NCBI RefSeq assembly: GCF_023156235.1
Contig: NZ_JAKZAI010000012.1
Coordinates: 1-64,000, forward strand
DNA from: Marinobacter goseongensis
Lineage (GTDB): Bacteria; Pseudomonadota; Gammaproteobacteria; Pseudomonadales; Oleiphilaceae
DNA: 64,000 bases
Direction of reading: 5' to 3'
This document shows positions 48,125 to 56,754 of the stretch, one piece after another (the stretch's first letter is position 1; the number at the start of each line of letters is the position of its first letter). A program made the translations under genes and the position numbers. Below the pieces are notes generated by a model, which made no database searches, was not told the origin of the DNA, and worked only from the letters and a program-made list of their open reading frames with translations.

Positions 48125-48640
48125 ATGCGCAAGGCACTCATCGTCGCTATGTCCCGTAACCGGGTCATCGGTCGTAACAACAAGCTACCCTGGTATCTGC
48201 CGGGTGATTTGCGGTACTTCAAGCAGGCCACCATGGGCAAACCCATCATCATGGGGCGGAAAACCTGGGATTCCATCGGCCGGCCGTTGCCGGGACGGAT
48301 GAACGTGGTTATTTCACGGAATCCGCAATGGGAAGCGCCCGCGGGTACCGTAGCGGCAGCGTCACTGGAGGAAGCGTTGGTTAAAGCCGAGGCACAGGCT
48401 GAAATCGAGGGTGGGGACGAAGTGATGATTATCGGAGGCGGGCAGATCTACGCCGAAGCCTTGCCGATGGTGGATCGGATCTACATCACCCAGGTGCATG
48501 CGGACGTCGAAGGGGATGCATTCTTTCCGGAAGTGAACTGGGATGGCTGGGAAGAAATCGGACGGGAGGATTTCTCCGCGTCCGATAACAACCCATATGA
48601 CTACAGTTTCGTCGTCTATCAGCGCTTGGCGTCAGCCTGA
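48125..48640 (+). CDS. folA: Dihydrofolate reductase
   Basis: FolA reduces dihydrofolate with NADPH. The 171-aa product shows AMSRNRVIGRNNKLPWYLPGDLRYFK, GRKTWDSIGRPLPGR and MIIGGGQIYAEALP. ATG 48125 follows CAGAGGAAT. The last 22 bases overlap, tail to tail, with the end of the leftward RNA helicase gene. Confidence 0.97.
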   Translation: MRKALIVAMSRNRVIGRNNKLPWYLPGDLRYFKQATMGKPIIMGRKTWDSIGRPLPGRMNVVISRNPQWEAPAGTVAAASLEEALVKAEAQAEIEGGDEVMIIGGGQIYAEALPMVDRIYITQVHADVEGDAFFPEVNWDGWEEIGREDFSASDNNPYDYSFVVYQRLASA

Positions 48641-50148
48641 CGGGGCGGGCGTTTACCGGCGGGCTTGCCGCCTTTGCCCGGGGGCTTGCCCTTCGGGCCG
48701 GGGCCGCCACGACCTTTCGGGCCTTTCTTGAAGCCGGGCTTATAGCCAGGCTTGCCTCCGGGGCGGCCACCGCCGCCACCCTTGCGGTCACGGTGCGGGG
48801 CTGACGCCGACACTACCGGGATAGCTTCCGGCTGTTCCAGCGGCATGGAGCCGGGTTGCATGGCCTCCATCCAGCACGCCAGGGCGCCGGCGACCATCGC
48901 CATGTCCATTTCGTTGCGTTCGGCAATCTCGTCCAGCAGCGCCATCGATTTGGCCAGCTTGCGGTCCTCGGCAAAGCCCAGCAACTGTTGCTCGAATTGC
49001 TGCTCACGCATCTTTTTCAGATCCGTGGGCGAGGGCAGCTCATAGGCTTCCATCGGCGAGTTGGTGGCGCGCTCCAGGGTGCGCAGCCAACTGCGCTCCC
49101 GCGGAGTCACCAGCAGAATGGCCTTGCCATCGCGGCCGGCGCGGCCGGTACGACCGACGCGGTGAATATACGCTTCGGTGTCGTAGGGCACATCGTAGTT
49201 GATGACGTGGGTAATCCGCGGTACGTCCAGGCCCCGTGCGGCGACGTCCGTGGCCACAATAATGTCTTTCTTGCCGCGCCTGAGGTCTTCAACCGTCTGC
49301 TCACGCTGACGCTGGTTAAGATCACCGTTCAGCGGCGCTACTGCGTGGCCGCGGGCAGAGAGCTTCTCGGCCAGCAGGGTGGTTTCGGCCTTGGTGCGCA
49401 CGAAAATGATCGAGGCATCAAAGGGCTCAACCTCGAGAATGCGCGTCAGGGCATCGAGTTTGCGCTCGGCGTAGACCGGCAGCACGAACTGGGAAATCCG
49501 CTCGACCGTGCGGGTTTCGCTCTCGATCCGGACTTCCACGGCATCGCGCAGGTAGGTCTGGGCCACTTTCTTGATCTGCGGCGGCATGGTGGCCGAGAAC
49601 AGGGCGCGCTGGCAGTTCTCCGGTGTCTTGGCGAGAATCGCCTCGACATCGTCGATAAAGCCCATGCGCAGCATTTCATCGGCCTCATCCAGCACCAGGG
49701 CCTTCAGGGCATCCAGCTTGAGGGTGCCGCGGCGCAGGTGATCCAGCAAGCGACCCGGGGTGCCCACAATGACCTGGGCGCCGCGCTTGAGTGCTTTCAG
49801 CTGGGGGTAAAAATCCTGACCGCCGTAGATGGGCAACACGTGGAAGCGGCTGAATTTGCTGGCGTAGGTGGTAAACGCCTCGGCTACCTGGATGGCCAGC
49901 TCTCGCGTGGGGGCCAGCACCAGAATCTGGGGCTCCATTGAGGAGGCGTCGATCCGGCTCAGGAGCGGCAGCGCAAACGCTGCGGTTTTGCCCGTGCCGG
50001 TCTGTGCAACGCCAAGAAGGTGTTTGCCAGCAAGCAGCGCGGGGATGGCCTGGGCCTGAATCGGAGACGGAGTTTCATAACCGACGGTGGTCACAGCTTC
50101 AAGAACGGCTGAGTCCAGACCAAGTTCGGCAAAAGACAATTCTGACAT
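48619..50148 (-). CDS. DEAD-box ATP-dependent RNA helicase
   Basis: This 509-aa helicase has the Q motif and motifs I (AQTGTGKT), Ia (PTRELA), Ib (TPGR), II (DEAD), III (SAT), V (ARGLD) and VI (HRVGRTGRAGR). The C-terminal region has a helical segment, then a Gly/Lys/Pro-rich basic tail of about 60 residues (repeats like GGKPG and KGPKG), likely an RNA-binding extension. No DbpA/CsdA-type RNA-binding fold is evident, so I do not assign a specific name. It likely acts in ribosome assembly or cold adaptation. ATG 50148 (MSELSFAELGLD) is clearly the start; the longer reading is 5' leader. It overlaps the folA end by 22 bases. Confidence 0.93.
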   Translation of the reverse strand: MSELSFAELGLDSAVLEAVTTVGYETPSPIQAQAIPALLAGKHLLGVAQTGTGKTAAFALPLLSRIDASSMEPQILVLAPTRELAIQVAEAFTTYASKFSRFHVLPIYGGQDFYPQLKALKRGAQVIVGTPGRLLDHLRRGTLKLDALKALVLDEADEMLRMGFIDDVEAILAKTPENCQRALFSATMPPQIKKVAQTYLRDAVEVRIESETRTVERISQFVLPVYAERKLDALTRILEVEPFDASIIFVRTKAETTLLAEKLSARGHAVAPLNGDLNQRQREQTVEDLRRGKKDIIVATDVAARGLDVPRITHVINYDVPYDTEAYIHRVGRTGRAGRDGKAILLVTPRERSWLRTLERATNSPMEAYELPSPTDLKKMREQQFEQQLLGFAEDRKLAKSMALLDEIAERNEMDMAMVAGALACWMEAMQPGSMPLEQPEAIPVVSASAPHRDRKGGGGGRPGGKPGYKPGFKKGPKGRGGPGPKGKPPGKGGKPAGKRPPRQADAKR

Positions 50149-50179
50149 TAATGTACTCGGAATTCGGAGGGTAAAGCAT

Positions 50180-50211
50180 TGCATTGCAATGCATGATGTG
50201 CGCGCATTATA
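50180..50211 (-). promoter_or_regulatory. Promoter and palindrome upstream of the RNA helicase
   Basis: On the - strand TATAAT (50211-50206) is a perfect -10 element. A perfect 14-bp palindrome, TGCATTGCAATGCA (50180-50193), begins about 12 bases downstream of it, in the early 5' leader. Candidate operator or leader structure. Confidence 0.5.
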
Positions 50212-50345
50212 GCCGGTTTGGCGCGGCTTTAATACGCATAATAACGGACCTGCCGTAGGTAGTTGCCGGTGCGGCCCATTGCGCCTTGCGGAACAATTGG
50301 GCAATCTTCACAGGGTTTCCAATAGCAAGCTAACAGGGCAATCCG

Positions 50346-51134
50346 ATGAATTTTGATGATGTGCTGGCGGCCGGCAAGGCCGGAACAGAGCTGATGTTTA
50401 CGCCGGACTGGGCGCAGGGGCGGGCAACCTTTGGCGGCATTATTGCGGCCCTCGTGTTCGACAAGATGGAGAAGGTGGTCGCGCCCGGGCGCGCCATGCG
50501 ATCCATGCAGGTCTCCTTCGTCGGGCCGGTGACACCGGATGTGCCGGTGGAGATTGAGGCCGACATTCTGCGGGAAGGCAAAGCCGTCAGTCAGGTGCAG
50601 GGCCGCATCGTCCAGGAGGGCGAGGTGAAGCTGGTGTGCCTGGCCAGTTTCGGTGGTGACCGGGAATCGGTGGTTGCGGTCAGCCCGCTTCCGGCTCCCG
50701 ATGCGGCTCCGGTGAGCGAGTGTCAGGGCCTGCCCTACATCAAAGGCATGACACCGGAGTTCACCCAGCACATCGATATGCGCTGGGCCTTCGGTGCTTT
50801 CCCGTTCAGTGGCAGGGGCGGGCGTGATATGGGCGGCTGGATGCAATTCCGCGAAACCCCGGCCGAGATTACCGACGCCCACATCGTGGCCCTGGTCGAC
50901 GCCTGGCCGCCGGCGGTTTTACCGCACCTCAAAGGCCCCGTGCCGGCCAGTTCGCTGAACTGGGCGCTGGATATCATGCATCCGCGGCCAGCCATCAAGC
51001 CGGGCGACTGGTTACTGTATCGGGCGAGTATTGATCAGGCCGGGTCAGGTTACGGGCACACTCAGGCGGGGATCTGGACCGAAAAGGGTGAATTGGTGGC
51101 GCTCAGCCGCCAGACCGTCACGGTGTTTGGCTGA
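50346..51134 (+). CDS. Acyl-CoA thioesterase family protein (double hotdog)
   Basis: This 262-aa protein looks like a TesB-type double-hotdog thioesterase. The N-terminal half has FTPDWAQGRATFGGIIAALVFDKMEKV and RSMQVSFVGPVTPD, and the C-terminal half has SSLNWALDIMHPRP and GWLLYRA-like GDWLLYRASIDQAGSGYGHTQAGIWTEKGELVALSRQTV. The likely reaction is hydrolysis of acyl-CoA; chain preference is unknown. It stands alone, divergent from the helicase. Confidence 0.85.
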   Translation: MNFDDVLAAGKAGTELMFTPDWAQGRATFGGIIAALVFDKMEKVVAPGRAMRSMQVSFVGPVTPDVPVEIEADILREGKAVSQVQGRIVQEGEVKLVCLASFGGDRESVVAVSPLPAPDAAPVSECQGLPYIKGMTPEFTQHIDMRWAFGAFPFSGRGGRDMGGWMQFRETPAEITDAHIVALVDAWPPAVLPHLKGPVPASSLNWALDIMHPRPAIKPGDWLLYRASIDQAGSGYGHTQAGIWTEKGELVALSRQTVTVFG

Positions 51135-51161
51135 CACCACCGGTCGCGTGAGCTGGCGCGC

Positions 51162-52067
51162 TCAGGCCGCCAGCTCCGACTTCAGTGCATCAATGATGAT
51201 GCGGGCAAAGTCATCGGGAGAATCTTCCTGCAGGAAATGCCCGCCTCTGAGGGTGATGTGGGGTTGGCCATAGGCACCGGGAATGCGCCGTTGCATGTGC
51301 CGGTCGCCACCGCGGGTGATCGGGTCGCCGCTGCTGAAGCAGGTGATGAACGGTTTACGCCACTTCTCCAGGACCCGCCATGCAGCCTTGTTGGCGTCAC
51401 TGGCCGGGTCGTCCGGTGAGACGGGAACCAATTTTGGAAACGCCCGTGCTCCAGCCTTATATTCCGCGTCCGGGAACGGCGCTTCGTACGCCGCCAGCTC
51501 AGCCTTGGTCAAGGTGCGTTCGGTACCCAATTGCACAATCCGCGCCACCGGAAACCATGGGCTGTGTGTGGCAAAGGCTTTCCACAGTGCAAAAATCGGC
51601 GGTACCGAGGTGTCGCCGGTGGGCAGCATGCCATTGCCGACAATGATGCGCTGGAACCGCTGCGGATTTTCCGCCGCCAGCCGCAAACCCAGCAGGGATC
51701 CCCAGTTCTGACAGACCAGCGTGATGTTGCTGAGATCGAGTGCCTCCAGCCAGCGGGTCAGCCAGGCGATGTGCCCCTGATAGCTGTAATCGCCAACAGC
51801 GGCGGGTTTGTCGGACTTACCAAAGCCGATCAGATCCGGAGCGAGTACCCGGTGGCCCGCCGCAGCGACCGCGGGAATCATGTGCCGGTAGAGGTAGGAC
51901 CAGGATGGCTCTCCATGGAGCATCACCACCGGTGAGGCGGAGGCCGGACCCTCATCCACGTAATGCATCCGCAGTCCTGGTTCGACATCCAGGTAGTGAG
52001 GTGCAAAGGGGTAATCCGGGAGACCCTCGAAACGGGTCTCGTCGGTTCGCAGAATACGCATGCCCAT
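51162..52067 (-). CDS. Haloalkane dehalogenase homologue with Asn at the nucleophile position
   Basis: This 301-aa alpha/beta-hydrolase closely follows subfamily I haloalkane dehalogenases: LPDYPFAPHYL near the N-terminus, the oxyanion HGEPSWSYLYR at 51-61, and DLIGFGKSDKP at 78-88. The likely acid is Asp248 (GDPITRGGD) and the base His277 (GGHFLQED). The nucleophile elbow, usually VCQDWGG, reads VCQNWGS, so residue 121 is Asn, not Asp; Trp122, which holds the halide, is kept. The base change is seen plainly in the sequence (codon AAC). As written it should not form the covalent ester unless Asn121 is deamidated. ATG 52067 has CAGGACAG upstream; ATG 52061 is possible. Confidence 0.85.
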   Translation of the reverse strand: MGMRILRTDETRFEGLPDYPFAPHYLDVEPGLRMHYVDEGPASASPVVMLHGEPSWSYLYRHMIPAVAAAGHRVLAPDLIGFGKSDKPAAVGDYSYQGHIAWLTRWLEALDLSNITLVCQNWGSLLGLRLAAENPQRFQRIIVGNGMLPTGDTSVPPIFALWKAFATHSPWFPVARIVQLGTERTLTKAELAAYEAPFPDAEYKAGARAFPKLVPVSPDDPASDANKAAWRVLEKWRKPFITCFSSGDPITRGGDRHMQRRIPGAYGQPHITLRGGHFLQEDSPDDFARIIIDALKSELAA

Positions 52068-52186
52068 CGACTGTCCTGACTGAGTGGTTGCGTGGCTAGG
52101 AATGTGCCAGCCTTAACTCAGACAAGGATAAATCAGATGGAAATTTTCTGTGTTTGGTTTCGGTAACAGAGCGTTGCCCGATTGAA

Positions 52187-52435
52187 TCAGGATGCGATCC
52201 GGAACAGTAATTCTGCGTCGTCCAGTGTGGCCAGCGCCTCGTCGCAGCAGTTAACCGCGCCACAATCGTCGGCCGAGCAGAGGCCGATGGTCTGGCAACA
52301 AAAATCCTGGAAACGTTCGCCTCCGTTGCGGAACAGGCGTGCGCGGGGCAGGGTGGAATGGCAATGTCCGCAGAGCAGCATGGGTACTGCGCTCCCTTCC
52401 GCGGCAATCGCGTTGTAATGTTGATGTTCACTCAT
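52187..52435 (-). CDS. Small cysteine-rich protein, unknown function
   Basis: The 82-aa product is not recognised. It has seven cysteines: a CGHC pair at about 22-25, CC near 46-47, then C, C and CC, which suggests bound zinc or iron-sulfur. A very strong ribosome site (GAGGAGGT) lies 7 bases before ATG 52435, which supports a real gene. A longer reading from 52480 is less likely. It stands alone between the dehalogenase homologue and another small unknown gene, both leftward. Confidence 0.6.
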   Translation of the reverse strand: MSEHQHYNAIAAEGSAVPMLLCGHCHSTLPRARLFRNGGERFQDFCCQTIGLCSADDCGAVNCCDEALATLDDAELLFRIAS

Positions 52436-52557
52436 TTCAGACCTCCTCAGTGTCCCTAACATAAGGGTCCAATATGACAACTCGAAGACGGCGGACCCCG
52501 TTTTTGCAGGTAACAGGTACGTGCCGGCATCCGCTTACGTTCACTATAGGTCAGGGA

Positions 52558-52902
52558 TCAGGCGTCGGCATCCGGAATCGGTCGGCGATTGGAGCGTTTG
52601 TCTTCCCAGTCAAGCTCCTTGGGGTTGTACCAGCCGATCCGGTGCAGCACCTTTTCCCGGGTGGCTGGTGACAGCGTGGGCCAGAGCTCATGAAACTCGT
52701 CCAGGCCCTGTTCCCGCTGTTTCTGTTGCTTGCTCTGCAGCCGGCGCATAATGCGCGGCAGGTGCAGCGCTTCACCAAGCTGGCCGGGCACCCACACTTC
52801 TTGTCCCATCACCTTGCGGCGATGGGTGCGGGCCGCCAGGACGCGGTGCAGGGCGCCTGCGGCGTCCAGTGCGGTTTCAATGCTGAATTCTTCGTATTCC
52901 AA
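52558..52902 (-). CDS. Conserved-looking hypothetical protein
   Basis: The 114-aa product is not recognised. It is charged and has no signal peptide or membrane segment. The central part is basic (HLPRIMRRLQSKQQKQREQ), followed by a Trp-containing region (FHELWPTLSPATREKVLHRIGWYNPKELDWEDKR). The only start giving the full frame is TTG 52902, with CAGGTC about 8 bases upstream, so the N-terminus is uncertain; ATG at residue 32 is the next choice. It is divergent from the AI-2E-family gene. Confidence 0.5.
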   Translation of the reverse strand: MEYEEFSIETALDAAGALHRVLAARTHRRKVMGQEVWVPGQLGEALHLPRIMRRLQSKQQKQREQGLDEFHELWPTLSPATREKVLHRIGWYNPKELDWEDKRSNRRPIPDADA

Positions 52903-53027
52903 GGACTTGACCTGTTTTATTACTGATCAATAACCAACCACTATACCCTGAAAAAGGCGGCAGTGGCCACGGGCCGTGTTAGGCTGTGGTCAGCTAACCG
53001 GACATCTCAATCGGGAACCCTTCGGAT

Positions 53028-54128
53028 ATGTACGCAAAACTGGAAACACGGACTTTTCTTGCTCTGCTGGTGGGCGTGTCCCTGGCCTTCTTTCTGCTCA
53101 TGAAACCCTTTTTCGGACCCATTTTCTGGGCCGTTGCCATTGCCCTGATCTTCCACCCGGTGCGGGAGGCTGTGGCGCGTAAGCTGGGGGATCGTCCCAA
53201 CTCCGTGGCGCTGCTGACGCTGTCCATCTGCATGGTGATTGTGGTCATACCCGTGGTTCTGCTGGTGACCTCGCTGGTTGCGGAGGGACTCGGTCTTTAC
53301 CAGAAAATCCAGAACGGGGAGATACGACCCGGGGAATACATTGATCGGGTGAACCAGTCGTTTCCGGCCATTGAGGCGTTTCTGGCCCAGTTCGGCATCG
53401 ATTTCAGCGAGATGCGCGACCGTGCGGTCAGCGCGTTTCTCGGGGGCAGTCAGTTTCTCGCCAAGCAGGCTCTCGGGCTCGGGCAGAATACTTTCCAATT
53501 TTTTCTGGGCCTGGCGCTGATGGTGTACCTGGCGTTCTTCCTGCTGCGGGACGGCAGGAAGTTGGTGGAGTTGCTGATCCGTGCGCTGCCGTTGGGGGAT
53601 GCCCGCGAGCGGCTGCTGTTTGCCAAGTTCGCGGAGGTTACCCGGGCCACCGTGAAGGGCAATTTACTCATCGCCATTATCCAGGGTGCCCTGGGCGGCC
53701 TGATTTTCTGGATTCTGGGCATTACCGGCGCCTTGCTGTGGGGGGTGGTCATGGCCATCGTATCGTTGATACCCGCGATCGGCGCATCGCTGGTGTGGGT
53801 GCCGGTGGCGATTTATCTGGCAGCGGTGGGCGATCTGGTGCCGGCCGCGGTGCTGACGGCCTACGGCGCCATTGTGATTGGCCTGGCCGACAACGTGTTA
53901 CGCCCCATTTTTGTGGGCCGGGATACCAAGCTGCCGGATTACATCGTGCTGCTGTCGACCCTGGGTGGCATTGTCATGTTCGGCATCAACGGATTCGTGA
54001 TGGGGCCGCTGGTGGCGGCCCTGTTCATGGCGTTCTGGGGTATTTTCATACGCGAGTTCAGTGAGAACCCCGAGGAAGCCGGCGATCCTGAACCTGTGCA
54101 GGAGACGTCCGGGCCTGGGGCCGGTTAA
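53028..54128 (+). CDS. AI-2E transporter family membrane protein
   Basis: This 366-aa polytopic protein has the family layout: two N-terminal helices (FFLLMKPFFGPIFWAVAIALIFHPV), a helical pair and a soluble segment with an amphipathic region (about 95-150), and a C-terminal bundle with ILGITGALLWGVVMAIVSLIPAIGASLVWVP and DNVLRPIFVGRD, the two best family signatures. Members are proposed exporters or sodium/proton antiporters; the substrate is unknown, and the name does not show AI-2 transport here. Confidence 0.88.
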   Translation: MYAKLETRTFLALLVGVSLAFFLLMKPFFGPIFWAVAIALIFHPVREAVARKLGDRPNSVALLTLSICMVIVVIPVVLLVTSLVAEGLGLYQKIQNGEIRPGEYIDRVNQSFPAIEAFLAQFGIDFSEMRDRAVSAFLGGSQFLAKQALGLGQNTFQFFLGLALMVYLAFFLLRDGRKLVELLIRALPLGDARERLLFAKFAEVTRATVKGNLLIAIIQGALGGLIFWILGITGALLWGVVMAIVSLIPAIGASLVWVPVAIYLAAVGDLVPAAVLTAYGAIVIGLADNVLRPIFVGRDTKLPDYIVLLSTLGGIVMFGINGFVMGPLVAALFMAFWGIFIREFSENPEEAGDPEPVQETSGPGAG

Positions 54129-54255
54129 GCCGGTTGCCGCGAAAAATGTGATAGGCTTTGCGGTGGAAGCCTGATCTGTAGGGACGGGCTCCACAAACCC
54201 ATAAAAAGAAGAACTGGTACCCCGGACGGTATCAGGCGAGTTCCAGGAGAATTCC

Positions 54256-54666
54256 ATGCGCTTTACAACATTGACACGACATCAACTGGCCACTGCTGCC
54301 TTGGCCACTGCCCTGACCCTGACTGCCGTACCCGCCGCCCTGGCCGACGACACCGTCGCACTGAAAAACGCCCTTTATGGCGCAGGCTATGACGTCAGTA
54401 ACGTGAACCGGTCCATGGATAAGGGCACCCGCGCGGCACTTCGTGCTTTCCAGACCGATCAGGGGCTGGATGTAACCGGGGAACTGGATGAGGCGACCAA
54501 GTCGGCACTGGGCATGGTGCCGGTAGACATTGCTGCTGCCCAGTCGGCCCAGACTTCGGAGGCGGGCGCCATGAAGGCCAACGACACCGCAACGCCGTCA
54601 GATGACGGCGCGGGTGAAGACGACGCGGTGGAAGAGGACGATGACGGCGGCTGGTCGTTGTTCTGA
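54256..54666 (+). CDS. Secreted peptidoglycan-binding domain protein
   Basis: The 136-aa product has a signal peptide (about 1-30, ending PAALA before DDTVAL). One PG-binding domain of the helical type follows (about 35-88: VALKNALYGAGYDVSNVNRSMDKGTRAALRAFQTDQGLDVTGELDEATKSALG). The C-terminal tail is acidic and Gly-rich and ends in GWSLF. It probably lies in the periplasm and binds the wall; no catalytic domain is attached. It is the last gene before a bidirectional terminator. Confidence 0.8.
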   Translation: MRFTTLTRHQLATAALATALTLTAVPAALADDTVALKNALYGAGYDVSNVNRSMDKGTRAALRAFQTDQGLDVTGELDEATKSALGMVPVDIAAAQSAQTSEAGAMKANDTATPSDDGAGEDDAVEEDDDGGWSLF

Positions 54667-54679
54667 CCCCGACGGCATA

Positions 54680-54720
54680 AAAAAAGCCCGCCAGGCCAGT
54701 GACCTGAGCGGGCTTTTTTA
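54680..54720. terminator. Bidirectional terminator between the PG-binding gene and ilvD
   Basis: AAAAAGCCCG (54681-54690) pairs with CGGGCTTTTT (54709-54718), with A and T runs on both sides. A smaller GC hairpin follows near 54725-54740. Confidence 0.9.
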
Positions 54721-54750
54721 TGGTCGGCGCCGCAGCGCCGCCGGGCCCGA

Positions 54751-56586
54751 TCAGTCGAGCTTGCTGAGATCCCTGACCGCACCCTTGTCGGCGCTGGTCG
54801 CCAGCAGGGCGTAGGCCTTGAGCGCAGCAGAGACCTTGCGGTCCCTGGCCAGCTCAGGCTTCCAGCCTTTCGCATCGCGCTCAGCGCGGCGGCGGTCCAG
54901 CTCGTGCTGATCCAGTTCCACATTGATGCTGCGGTTGGGAATATCGATGCGGATCAGGTCGCCGTTTTCGATCAGGCCAATGGCCCCCCCTGCTGCGGCT
55001 TCCGGTGAAGCGTGGCCGATCGACAGGCCGGAAGTGCCCCCTGAAAAGCGACCATCGGTCAGCAGGGCGCAGGATTTGCCGAGGCCCTTGGATTTCAGGT
55101 AGCTGGTGGGGTAGAGCATTTCCTGCATGCCGGGTCCGCCCTTGGGGCCTTCGTAGCGGATGATCACCACTTCGCCTTCTTTGACCTCGTCACTGAGGAT
55201 GCCGGCGACGGCGGAATCCTGGCTCTCGAACACCCGCGCCTTGCCTTCAAACACGTAGATGCTCTCGTCCACCCCGGCGGTTTTGACCACGCAGCCGTCC
55301 AGGGCGATGTTGCCGTACAGCACCGCCAGGCCGCCCTCAGCCGAGTAGGCGTGTTCGACCGAGCGGATGCACCCGGTTTCGCGGTCACCGTCGAGGGAGG
55401 GCCAACGCGTGCTCTGGCTGAACGCGGTTTGTGTGGGGATGCCGGCAGGGCCTGCCTTATAGAGCTCTACCACCTCCGCCGGCGGTTTGCGCATGATGTC
55501 CCAGGTTTCCAGGGCCTCGTGCATGGTCTTGCTGTGCACTGTCGGCAGGTCGGTGTTAATCAGCCCGCCGCGTTCCAGTTCGCCGAGAATGCCCATGATA
55601 CCGCCGGCACGGTGAACGTCTTCCATGTGATATTTAGGCGAGTTGGGCGCCACCTTGCATAGTTGCGGCACCTTGCGGGAGAGCCGGTCAATCTCGTTCA
55701 GGGTGAACGGGACGCCGCCTTCCTGGGCGGCTGCCAGCAAGTGCAGAATGGTGTTGGTGGAGCCACCCATGGCAACGTCCATCACCATGGCATTCTCGAA
55801 CGCGGCCATGGAGGCAATACTCAGAGGTAAGACGCTGGCGTCGTCCTCCTCGTAATAGCGTCGCGCATTCTCCACAATCTGGCGTCCGGCCTTCAGAAAC
55901 AGCTGTTCCCGGTCGGCATGGGTGGCCAGCAGTGAGCCGTTGCCGGGTAGGGCCAGGCCAATAGCCTCGGTGAGGCAGTTCATGGAATTGGCGGTGAACA
56001 TGCCGGAGCAGGAGCCGCAGGTGGGGCAAGCGCTGCGTTCGTACTCGGCCACGGTTTCATCATCGGCATTGGGGTCAGCGGCAATGACCATGGCGTCCAC
56101 CAGATCGAGCTTGTGCTCGGACAATTTGGTCTTGCCAGCCTCCATTGGACCGCCGGAAACAAATATGGTCGGGATGTTGAGGCGCATGGCGGCCATCAGC
56201 ATGCCAGGAGTAATCTTGTCGCAATTGGAAATGCACACCAGCGCATCGGCGCAGTGGGCGTTGACCATGTACTCCACGGAGTCGGCGATGATTTCCCGGG
56301 ACGGTAGCGAGTACAGCATGCCGTCGTGGCCCATGGCGATGCCGTCATCCACGGCGATGGTGTTGAATTCCTTGGCGACGCCGCCGGAGGCCTCGATTTC
56401 GCGGCAGACCAGCTGGCCCAGATCCTTCAGGTGAACGTGGCCGGGCACGAATTGGGTAAAGGAGTTGGCAACCGCAATGATCGGCTTGCCGAAATCGCCA
56501 TCTTTCATACCGGTGGCGCGCCAAAGCGCACGGGCACCGGCCATGTTACGGCCGGCAGTGGAAGTCCGCGAACGATACTGGGGCAT
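54751..56586 (-). CDS. ilvD: Dihydroxy-acid dehydratase
   Basis: IlvD dehydrates 2,3-dihydroxy acids to 2-oxo acids in isoleucine and valine synthesis, and feeds LeuA. The 611-aa product has cluster-binding cysteines in NCDKITPG and [17 protein letters not shown], plus the C-terminal [27 protein letters not shown] 56586 ([19 protein letters not shown]) matches family starts; the longer reading is 5' leader. It is divergent from the HDOD gene, with about 170 bases between them. Confidence 0.97.
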   Translation of the reverse strand: MPQYRSRTSTAGRNMAGARALWRATGMKDGDFGKPIIAVANSFTQFVPGHVHLKDLGQLVCREIEASGGVAKEFNTIAVDDGIAMGHDGMLYSLPSREIIADSVEYMVNAHCADALVCISNCDKITPGMLMAAMRLNIPTIFVSGGPMEAGKTKLSEHKLDLVDAMVIAADPNADDETVAEYERSACPTCGSCSGMFTANSMNCLTEAIGLALPGNGSLLATHADREQLFLKAGRQIVENARRYYEEDDASVLPLSIASMAAFENAMVMDVAMGGSTNTILHLLAAAQEGGVPFTLNEIDRLSRKVPQLCKVAPNSPKYHMEDVHRAGGIMGILGELERGGLINTDLPTVHSKTMHEALETWDIMRKPPAEVVELYKAGPAGIPTQTAFSQSTRWPSLDGDRETGCIRSVEHAYSAEGGLAVLYGNIALDGCVVKTAGVDESIYVFEGKARVFESQDSAVAGILSDEVKEGEVVIIRYEGPKGGPGMQEMLYPTSYLKSKGLGKSCALLTDGRFSGGTSGLSIGHASPEAAAGGAIGLIENGDLIRIDIPNRSINVELDQHELDRRRAERDAKGWKPELARDRKVSAALKAYALLATSADKGAVRDLSKLD

Positions 56587-56754
56587 GGGTTTCTGGTCTC
56601 TCTGGTTGCCTGTGTTCAGATTTGAAAAGGCAGAGGATACCAGATTCGACCCTGTTCGCATGGTTGTTTTGCGGGTCCGTGTTTACAATAAGTAACGATG
56701 TCTGAAACCGTCGCCTTCGGGTACGGGAGTGATTGCCTGATCGGGAGAAAGCCT

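Noticed and set aside
48660..48780. Direct-repeat DNA in the 3' part of the helicase gene
   Set aside because: The repetition is explained by Gly/Lys/Pro-rich codons of the protein tail rather than a separate repeat element.
48856..49941. A 361-codon + strand frame inside the helicase region
   Set aside because: It is the shadow of the DEAD-box gene, whose helicase motifs are intact on the other strand.
52096..52431. A 111-codon - strand frame overlapping the cysteine-rich small gene
   Set aside because: The overlapping 82-aa frame has a strong ribosome site and a patterned set of cysteines, while this one has neither.
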